Shown: positions 57,332-64,000 of the stretch, in pieces
Numbering within the stretch: the first letter of the stretch is position 1
Layout of the letters: each line of letters starts with the position of its first letter
NCBI GenBank assembly: GCA_030248225.1
Contig: JASANE010021112.1
Span: forward strand, 23,129-87,128
DNA: 64,000 bases
Reading direction: 5' to 3'
Source of the DNA: Trileptium ribeirensis
Taxonomy: Eukaryota > Nematoda > Enoplea > Enoplida > Thoracostomopsidae
Position numbers and translations under genes: made by a program
The notes under the pieces: generated by a model
Databases searched by the model: none
The model's input: the letters and a program-made list of their open reading frames with translations, nothing else
What the model was told of the DNA's origin: nothing

Positions 57332-60103
57332 ATGCCCTCTTCCCCCAAATGTGGGTCGGACCGCCGCGCGGGTCGTCCCTTGTGTGATGATGCGAATTGT
57401 GTGTCGTATGAACTTGCTGATTTGCCTAAGTTAGGTCGCGCTTGCAGTATTAGAGAATTTATGATGGATAATGATGGATGTGATGTTGATGTAATTGAGT
57501 GCTATTTTGAACCGGCCAATTATAGCACCGATGGACTTGAGGTGACTTTCCCGACCTCATTGGCAAGGGGTACCACGGTCATTGGGTCCTTCCTTGATGC
57601 TGACCGGGGCCGCCCTTGTCACCTGTATCCAAGCAGAGGTAGCAGCGGGTTCGCGACCGTTCGCACCGATGAAGCGGGTATGATCGTTGGGGCTGAAAGT
57701 ATTGCCCGGGGTCTGCCCAGGTACGGGGATGCTGATGGCGGAGTGGCAAATAAAGGTCGTCCATCGCATTGTGAGGCTTCCGTTGCGCCAAGCGTTACTG
57801 AAGCGCGCAGTAACGTTCCCCATGCTGAGCTAAGTTTTTTCAATGACTTGCGTAATGAAGTTGATGTGGTTGATGATGTTATTGATCAGAAGAATAGTGA
57901 ATCGAGGGAGTCGGTTGAACTCCTATTTGAACAAAACGGATCCGGAGCGAGCGATGCGAATCCTTTAAGCGAAGCGAAAGTGTCCCATCTAAGTCAAAGC
58001 ACTGCACATGCACGTAGTGATTCTGAGAACGAACAAGATAGTGAGCCTGAGTGTGAGATAATCAACGCTCCCGACGACTCTGACAACAGTTACGACGAAG
58101 CCAGTGATAGCGAACTCGACGAGGAACAACTATTGAGCGACGAAGAGTTTTGGGCGAATTGGGAAGATCCGAACGCTGCTTGGTACCGACGTGAACCTAC
58201 CCCCGATGTACGAGAGTGGCACCGTGAAGGGGCGTGGGAAACGCGTCGAAACAATGTGGTACAGCGAGCTCCATCGGACGAAGGTGTTGACTTGAGCCTG
58301 CGAACAAGTCATTTGTCGATCCGCTCCGGAGACGGTGATGACACTACCAGCGAGGATGAGTCGGATGAGACCACCGAGGAAGATAGCGATGAGGATGAGT
58401 CGCCGGACGCGAGCGAGTTGAGATTGGCTCACTCGGATGACAGTGTGGGGGAGGATCCTATCGAAGGGTCGCCGCGTATGCGCCCGGGTAATTTAGGTGA
58501 GTCCACTGACACTTTGTCTAACATTTCTAGCAGTATTTTGGGATCCGTCGAAGAGGTGCCTTGTATGCCCTCGGGTAATTCGGATAGCCCACTTGAGAAA
58601 TCCAAGGCACCCGAGGATGAATCCGTCGAAGGGAGACCAAGTATGTCCCCGGGTAATTCGGAGGAATCCGTAATTATAGTCAGTGAACATTCAGACGCTT
58701 GTATGGGACGAGGACGATTACTTGACTTTGTACAGGACGCTAACGATGAACGATCACGTCGACTGGATGAGCAATTGCACAGCATGTATGGACTTCATCT
58801 TACCAATGACCTTCCGATTGAACGAGGACACGTTCGCTCACTGACAGCGAGTGAACGGAATCGCATTGTGGGATCAGATGCACTGTTTGCCATCTCTACC
58901 GATCATGCCGAGACTTCGAATTATCAATATCCGCGCATCGAAATAGCTGAGAATTCAAACCCCTTCGTAGCGGAATGCCTTATTCCGATCAACTTTAGAG
59001 CAGGTGAGATAAACGTTGACTTCGGACAGTCTGTGGTACTACAACCACAGGCCCTTTTCTATAGAAGAGTTGTGTTAGCCATGGAACAATTGAACAACCT
59101 GAGTAGGCTTTTCGATGTTCGCTTCGAGTGTAGCGAGGACGCAGCACTTCAACGAGACTCTGCTATGTTGAGCAGCATCCTAGGTATGGCCTCCCCTATC
59201 GACCACCGTGTAACTGGATTGTACCTCGATCCAGTGGCTCTCGCTTCGTTGGAACTCCTCATGGAATTGTTGGGCCAATGCGTGAATGGCCACACGCTCC
59301 AACAAGTCATGGAGAAGGAATTTGAGGCAGAGTTGAGTAAGCACCCAACGTGTCAAGAGTGTAGGAGGAGTCATAGCCGACCAACATCAAGCATCGATCC
59401 TTGCTGCTATTTTGTCGGACACCACGGAAAATGGAATTACCAAGGTACTTTAAGCACCGCTTGCGCTTCTATCCGCATTGACGGATATATAATACCTAAC
59501 TGGCGTTACTACATTGGTATTCAGACGCCCCGAATGCAACGGCTCTCACGCGCCGCTAATATCGACTTGCATGAGATGCTGAGTGAAGCGCCTCAGCTGT
59601 TGGAATTTATTTATCGGAATCAGGGTAGCGAAGGAGTCCCAATAACCACTTTTGCTCAGTACACAATGAACAACATGGAGTTTATAAACGAATCCCATAG
59701 ACGGGATCGCCTAGTACTTCTCTGTGCGCGTTTAAGACTTCTGAGACGTCCTGCTAGCGTCAATATGCTCCAAATTGAGTGCGGCATGACAATAGGTGAG
59801 CACGTAGAAGTAGATTACCTGATTTCGGAACCGTGTTCACTCCGACACAGTAGTATCAGTAGCTCTACTCAAGACTTGGACGAACAGCTGGCTCTAGCAA
59901 TGGCCGATTGTTTGAACACTTCCGAAGAGAATCTTGATGAGCGGAACGAATCAACTGTAGAGAGTGTCAGACCAGCTGATAGGGAAATCCCGAGTGGAAC
60001 TGACGAGCAAGCAGTGGACAGTGAGGATGAATCAGAGCCTCCCCGAAAGATGGCTCGACCCTCTTCACCTGGTTTAAACGGCGGATTAGGTCAGAACACA
60101 GGT
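57332..60103 (+). other. Module 1: acidic N-terminal region of unknown function
   Basis: About 924 residues. Residues about 210-390 are strongly acidic (runs of Asp, Glu and Ser such as DDTTSEDESDETTEEDSDED). Three imperfect copies of an SVEGxPxMxPGN motif occur near 58,455, 58,541 and 58,619. A more globular part follows (about 450-860) with a Cys/His cluster (CQECRRSH, then DPCCYFVGHH). A second acidic stretch ends near a possible basic nuclear signal (PPRKMARP). I recognise no family and see no capsid or zinc-knuckle pattern. Confidence 0.6.
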
Positions 60104-63100
60104 ATGCGGAAAGTTTGCACTATCTTACTGTTACTTTGGCTTTCGACGTTGAGCTCTACGCACGCCACGCTCTCGCCTTTCAGCGATGCAATCTCGCGAT
60201 TAGGTGCGTTTGTGAACCGCCAAGTAGGTGTCGTTGTCGAACCGCAAGGTTTGGTAATCACCTCTGATCAGACCACGCACTTGCCAGTGGTCCTGCAGCT
60301 GTCATTGAGAGACTGGGAACGCAAATCCGACCCCTACGTAAGCAATGTTTGTCCACCGTATGAAGGTAACGGTTCCTGCCGTGCTGACTGCTGTAGAAAA
60401 GCGAACTGTACTGAGTACCCGCAGCTGCATACAACCTTGAGCGCACTGGAACGTGAATTAGACGATGCATATCATGGCATATTGGACACTAATTATTATT
60501 CGCTGCTTGTACATTCCTTTTGCGTAGAAAATGAGCACCTATGCGACCTTACCAACCGCCGAGAAAAGCGCTTTGCAAGCTTAATCGCCGCCGCCGCCGG
60601 CGCTGTTTCCGGTTTTCTAGGTTTAGGGATGGCCTTCGCTAACGGCGTTCATATTAATAACGTGCGACAGCAAGTGACCGTTCTCGAAAGATTTATGCGC
60701 GAGACGAACGACGTTTCTTTTCGAAACACTAAGGCAATAAAGCAATTAACCCGCGCTAATGAGGACATTTATGCATTTCTACACCACAGCATGCAGGAGG
60801 TAGTCTCCATGATTGAACAAGTCCGCTGTGCTGACCAGAAAGAGGTCACACACGTACACCATCAGTTGATTGACCACATACTTCGAGCGAACATGCGCTC
60901 GTCGGTACAGGCCATCATGGAGTCTATGCTAAATGGTGAACTCTCCCCTGCTGTTATCGATGTCGTCATGCTACGACGACTATTCGCAATGGATCCCCGC
61001 ATATCTAAGACCATCCTAATGCGCGAACCCAGTTTAGCTTACCAGTTCGGACGAGTGATGCCCGTAAGTGTAGACTTAACTGGATTCCGCTTTGGCTTTA
61101 TTTTGCAGCTACCGCTGCCCAAACGCAGCGATGTTCGACCTTATTTCCGAGTCTACAACACAGGTTGGAACGCTCCCGACACGCTAACGCAGCTGAGATT
61201 ACCACTACCGCAACATGCAGCCAGATTGGGACATGCTCGTTTCGAATCTTTGGACCTAGGAGCCTGCAAGCACAGACCTGGAATTGCTTTTTGTGCACCC
61301 CATGCGCTACTAACCGACCACAGCACCAACTGCCTAGAATGGATTATCGCAGGTGAATTCGTGCCAGAATCTACCAAACACGCATGCAGCAACCGCACGC
61401 TTATTGGCCCGCTGGCCAATGATACAGCCGTACATACAACCATTCAAGGTGTTCTAATTAGGACTAGCGAGCCCGAAGTTATACTGACTAATCGTAGACA
61501 GCTCGCGCACGTAACCTTAGGTAAGGCCATTAGGGTTCCACCTAATGGAATCTTATGGTTTCCCCACGGAAATTATACACAGTTAGTCGTAGGATCGATC
61601 GTACTAACAAGCATGCTAAAACCAGAAGAGATTACAATCAAATTTGGACCAAACATTACTATTGACCGGCTCTCCGGTATCAAATTAAGACCTTTAACTT
61701 GGAGTTCACTCGATGACGCTAAGGCGACAAACTTACAGGTAGCCCAAATAGCCAAGGAACAAGTACAAAAGATAGTTAACTTTCCCGCTTTAGAGTATAC
61801 AGGACTTTCGCCCTACTTTATCGTTACCATCATCGTTAGTGTGATGAGTCTGATCTACTGTATGACCAAGTGTAAGGTCCCTCCTAAGTATGCATACTAT
61901 CTACCCCGATGGTTACCATGCCGCGGGAGATTGATTAAAACCGACGGGAAACCCCGAAAAGCAATTAGATGGATTAGAGCCGACAAAAGAGGCCCTAGCG
62001 CACCACCTGAGGAGGAGACTACACCCCGAGTTTCGCCGACCGAGGTCTCGATTGTACCTTCGGGGACGCCGCGCGTGTCCGTTGTGTCCAATCGTGCCCC
62101 GCGTCGCTCCAACAGACTGCTGACATCTCGTGCCTCGTCCGAAGAGGAACTTGTATTCATCGAAGACGACGAATTATTCGCTGCTCCTACCCGTGACCTA
62201 CGCCGCGGACCTCGACAAGGTATGTTCACCAGACAATTAAACACAATGAATGCAGGTAATACCCCGCTTCTCATAAACGCAACCATACTTGGCACTCCAG
62301 TCACGACACTTGTAGACACCGGAGCCGACGTTTCAATCATGTCACAAGCCCTAGCCGCCCGTTTAGGTCTAGTACCCAGAGACACTAACACCACCCGCAT
62401 AGTATCAGCTACACAACAGGAACTGACCATTAGTGGAGTAGTGAAAGCACCAATTACAATAGGCTCGCTGAGCACCCCATGCGACTTCCAAGTGACTACC
62501 GACACACCGTACGAATGCATCTTAGGTACCGACTTCATGGCCTTACTACCGTATGTAGCCATAAATTTCAAAGACCGCTGTTTGGATTTATCAAACGGAA
62601 CTGAGAACTGTTCCGCACCTTTCGCCGATCAAGGAGACTATCGACCGCCCGTCATTAACGTAGTATCCAGAAAATACACACAAGTACCGCCGAACACCGA
62701 ACTATTCATCAACGCTGTTCCCGAGATCACCCAACCGCCTACTGGCCAAGCACTATTTGTACCGGATCCCTTCATAAGAGACATCGCCATCGCCCATGCC
62801 CTAGTACTCACTGGCCAACGCATGATTCCTGTAGCAATGATGAATTTTGGGAATCTACCCGTTGCAATACACGCAGGACAAACCATAGGACACATCGAGA
62901 TGCTTGACGACAACGAGGTCGAGCTCTTATACGACAGCAACAAGCGCCTACTCCAACTTGGACCCCCTCAACATACCAAACAATGCAACCGCATAGGAGT
63001 TACACGCGACAATGTAGTGCAGGTCATAAACGACCAAAAGAAGACGATTGACACGGAACGATCCATACAAGTATTAAGCAAGATCGATTTTGGACAAACC

Positions 63101-64000
63101 ACACTTAATCCCTACGAACTAAAACAATTGAAAACCACTATCTCCGAAAACGCAGACATATTCAGTGTGCACCCATTCGACTTAGGTAGGTGTGGTGTAC
63201 ACCAGCATAGGATAATCACTGGGGACGCGAAGCCCATAAAACAAGTGCCATATCGCTTGGCACATTCTCTCCGCGAACCCTTGAGGGAAGAACTAAACAA
63301 CATGGTGGAAGCAGGTCTTATAACCCCATCCGATTCACCATGGGGTTCTCCCATAGTGTACGTCACTAAGAGTGACGGCACTTTACGCTTGTGCGTTGAC
63401 TTTCGTAAGCTCAACGTGGTCGCCGAACGCGACTTGTACCCGTTACCCCGCATAGACGACATATTAGGATGCCTGCGAAACACCAAATTCATGTCAAGCC
63501 TGGACCTTAACAAAGGATTTTGGCAATTAGAATTAGACCCTGAAACCAAGGAAAAGACTTCTTTTGTCACTGTCCATGGACAGTATGAATACAATGTCTT
63601 ACCCTTTGGTTTAAATTCTTCTCCAGGCGCCTTCCAAAGGTGCATGTCAATCATTTTAAAAGGCTTAGAATGGGAGAGATGCCTTATCTACATAGACGAC
63701 ATATTAGTTTTCTCACCCACATTCGAACAACACTTAGCAGATCTCATCACAGTCTTCGATAGGTTTCGTAAGGCCAACCTTAAGTTAAAACCCTCCAAAT
63801 GCCAATTCGGACAGAAACAGCTAAAATACCTCGGACATATTATTAGCTCCGAAGGAGTTAAACCCGACCCCGAGAAAACCGCCGCGATAGATAACTACAA
63901 ACGCCCTGAGACCCTCAAGCAATTGCAAAGCTTCTTAGGACTGGTAGGCTACTACCACAAATTCATACCACACTATTCCGAAATCTGCGAACCACTCAAT
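57332..64000 (+). CDS. Ty3/gypsy-type polyprotein: acidic region, Env-like, protease, RT (3' open)
   Basis: One stop-free frame from ATG 57,332 (after an in-frame TAA at 57,317) to the window end, at least 2,223 codons. In order: an unrecognised acidic N-terminal region (1-924), an envelope-like glycoprotein with its own signal peptide (925 to about 1630), an aspartic protease with DTGADVS at 1662 and ILGTD at 1730, and a reverse transcriptase with LPFGL and YIDD (2120-2123). Thumb and connection motifs GHIISSEGV and FLGLVGYYHKF follow. RNase H and integrase would lie beyond the window. Frame identity was checked at five points (57,332; 58,703; 60,104; 62,315; 63,689), all in the same register. 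No Gag precedes it. In known Ty3/gypsy elements with env, env follows pol, so this order is atypical. Some domain junctions may be splice sites rather than one translated chain. Confidence 0.88.
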   Translation, partial: MPSSPKCGSDRRAGRPLCDDANCVSYELADLPKLGRACSIREFMMDNDGCDVDVIECYFEPANYSTDGLEVTFPTSLARGTTVIGSFLDADRGRPCHLYPSRGSSGFATVRTDEAGMIVGAESIARGLPRYGDADGGVANKGRPSHCEASVAPSVTEARSNVPHAELSFFNDLRNEVDVVDDVIDQKNSESRESVELLFEQNGSGASDANPLSEAKVSHLSQSTAHARSDSENEQDSEPECEIINAPDDSDNSYDEASDSELDEEQLLSDEEFWANWEDPNAAWYRREPTPDVREWHREGAWETRRNNVVQRAPSDEGVDLSLRTSHLSIRSGDGDDTTSEDESDETTEEDSDEDESPDASELRLAHSDDSVGEDPIEGSPRMRPGNLGESTDTLSNISSSILGSVEEVPCMPSGNSDSPLEKSKAPEDESVEGRPSMSPGNSEESVIIVSEHSDACMGRGRLLDFVQDANDERSRRLDEQLHSMYGLHLTNDLPIERGHVRSLTASERNRIVGSDALFAISTDHAETSNYQYPRIEIAENSNPFVAECLIPINFRAGEINVDFGQSVVLQPQALFYRRVVLAMEQLNNLSRLFDVRFECSEDAALQRDSAMLSSILGMASPIDHRVTGLYLDPVALASLELLMELLGQCVNGHTLQQVMEKEFEAELSKHPTCQECRRSHSRPTSSIDPCCYFVGHHGKWNYQGTLSTACASIRIDGYIIPNWRYYIGIQTPRMQRLSRAANIDLHEMLSEAPQLLEFIYRNQGSEGVPITTFAQYTMNNMEFINESHRRDRLVLLCARLRLLRRPASVNMLQIECGMTIGEHVEVDYLISEPCSLRHSSISSSTQDLDEQLALAMADCLNTSEENLDERNESTVESVRPADREIPSGTDEQAVDSEDESEPPRKMARPSSPGLNGGLGQNTGMRKVCTILLLLWLSTLSSTHATLSPFSDAISRLGAFVNRQVGVVVEPQGLVITSDQTTHLPVVLQLSLRDWERKSDPYVSNVCPPYEGNGSCRADCCRKANCTEYPQLHTTLSALERELDDAYHGILDTNYYSLLVHSFCVENEHLCDLTNRREKRFASLIAAAAGAVSGFLGLGMAFANGVHINNVRQQVTVLERFMRETNDVSFRNTKAIKQLTRANEDIYAFLHHSMQEVVSMIEQVRCADQKEVTHVHHQLIDHILRANMRSSVQAIMESMLNGELSPAVIDVVMLRRLFAMDPRISKTILMREPSLAYQFGRVMPVSVDLTGFRFGFILQLPLPKRSDVRPYFRVYNTGWNAPDTLTQLRLPLPQHAARLGHARFESLDLGACKHRPGIAFCAPHALLTDHSTNCLEWIIAGEFVPESTKHACSNRTLIGPLANDTAVHTTIQGVLIRTSEPEVILTNRRQLAHVTLGKAIRVPPNGILWFPHGNYTQLVVGSIVLTSMLKPEEITIKFGPNITIDRLSGIKLRPLTWSSLDDAKATNLQVAQIAKEQVQKIVNFPALEYTGLSPYFIVTIIVSVMSLIYCMTKCKVPPKYAYYLPRWLPCRGRLIKTDGKPRKAIRWIRADKRGPSAPPEEETTPRVSPTEVSIVPSGTPRVSVVSNRAPRRSNRLLTSRASSEEELVFIEDDELFAAPTRDLRRGPRQGMFTRQLNTMNAGNTPLLINATILGTPVTTLVDTGADVSIMSQALAARLGLVPRDTNTTRIVSATQQELTISGVVKAPITIGSLSTPCDFQVTTDTPYECILGTDFMALLPYVAINFKDRCLDLSNGTENCSAPFADQGDYRPPVINVVSRKYTQVPPNTELFINAVPEITQPPTGQALFVPDPFIRDIAIAHALVLTGQRMIPVAMMNFGNLPVAIHAGQTIGHIEMLDDNEVELLYDSNKRLLQLGPPQHTKQCNRIGVTRDNVVQVINDQKKTIDTERSIQVLSKIDFGQTTLNPYELKQLKTTISENADIFSVHPFDLGRCGVHQHRIITGDAKPIKQVPYRLAHSLREPLREELNNMVEAGLITPSDSPWGSPIVYVTKSDGTLRLCVDFRKLNVVAERDLYPLPRIDDILGCLRNTKFMSSLDLNKGFWQLELDPETKEKTSFVTVHGQYEYNVLPFGLNSSPGAFQRCMSIILKGLEWERCLIYIDDILVFSPTFEQHLADLITVFDRFRKANLKLKPSKCQFGQKQLKYLGHIISSEGVKPDPEKTAAIDNYKRPETLKQLQSFLGLVGYYHKFIPHYSEICEPLN
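60104..62221 (+). other. Module 2: envelope-like fusion glycoprotein
   Basis: It starts with a clear signal peptide (Met925, hydrophobic ILLLLWL core, Ala cleavage context). Paired Cys and six N-X-S/T sites lie in the presumed ectodomain. RREKR (residues 1076-1080) is a furin-type site. Directly after it comes a Gly/Ala-rich hydrophobic segment like a fusion peptide, then a heptad-like helical stretch (about 1105-1165). A single transmembrane segment (1495-1512) is followed by a Cys-bearing, basic cytoplasmic tail. The layout recalls class I fusion proteins and the baculovirus-F/errantivirus Env group, but the family assignment is inference. No break is seen in the frame. Confidence 0.78.
62222..62950 (+). 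other. Module 3: retropepsin-like aspartic protease and linker
   Basis: It follows the Env tail in frame. LVDTGADVSIM (Asp at residue 1662) is the catalytic triad motif, and ILGTDF (1730) is the second signature of Ty3/gypsy proteases. The following roughly 130 residues have the VPP...G..IGHIE pattern usual between protease and reverse transcriptase in this group. It would process the polyprotein in the cytosol or particle. Confidence 0.88.
63120..64000 (+). other. Module 4: Ty3/gypsy reverse transcriptase
   Basis: Conserved blocks in order: GLITPSDSPWGSPIV, LRLCVDFRKLN, SLDLNKGFWQ, TSFVT, LPFGLNSSPGAFQR, YIDDILVFS (catalytic Asp pair at about 63,692-63,697), YLGHIIS and FLGLVGYYHKFIP. All catalytic residues are intact. 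The domain is essentially complete at the window edge. RNase H and integrase are not in view. Confidence 0.95.

Noticed and set aside
57557..58785. Minus-strand frames of 60-118 codons opposite the acidic region
   Set aside because: Shadows of the long plus-strand frame; no motifs or start context.
61897..62571. 224-codon minus-strand frame
   Set aside because: Antisense to the Env tail and protease, both of which have clear motifs on the plus strand.

Overview
The window looks like nuclear DNA of an animal, most likely an invertebrate. It is AT-leaning, rich in introns and repeats, and has canonical GT-AG splice sites. It carries host exons of a Fizzy-related (Cdh1) cell-cycle protein and of a myotubularin phosphatase, an RTE-type LINE, tRNA-like SINE heads, foldback elements and Ty3/gypsy-type retroelement genes. 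I could not name the species. There are no bacterial operons, rRNAs or CRISPR arrays.

Layout. 1-0.7 kb holds a dispersed repeat, and 1.69-2.13 kb a 438-bp foldback element with a perfect 7-bp target duplication. 3.97-13.79 kb (+) holds the last seven coding exons of a Fizzy-related APC/C activator, with a dead RTE LINE in antisense in its fifth visible intron. 15.5-16.1 kb is a LINE remnant. 17.1-28.97 kb is a giant imperfect palindrome, with arms of about 5.75 kb around a spacer of about 0.3 kb. Each arm holds two myotubularin exons, a 51-bp minisatellite, tRNA-like repeats and several other repeats. One exon copy is frameshifted. 28.98-31.26 kb is a second inverted repeat, and from about 29.4 to 33.8 kb the DNA is packed with short perfect hairpins. 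33.9-37.24 kb holds a leader and an isolated Ty3/gypsy-type gag gene with a CCHC knuckle.

40.3-52.4 kb (-) holds five exon-like blocks of one unidentified host gene. Four junctions can be considered, three have matching splice phases, and one block has a frameshift. Between them lie dispersed repeats. 57.3 kb to the window end (+) is one uninterrupted frame of at least 2,223 codons. It encodes, in order, an acidic N-terminal region I do not recognise, an envelope-like glycoprotein (signal peptide, basic cleavage site, fusion-peptide-like segment, transmembrane anchor), an aspartic protease, and a Ty3/gypsy reverse transcriptase that reaches the window edge.

The most unusual item is this last frame. 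The envelope-like module sits upstream of protease and reverse transcriptase and is fused in frame to them, whereas known envelope-bearing Ty3/gypsy elements carry env downstream of pol. The palindrome and the hairpin-tiled tract are the next most unusual items. All identifications come from reading motifs by eye, with no database search.
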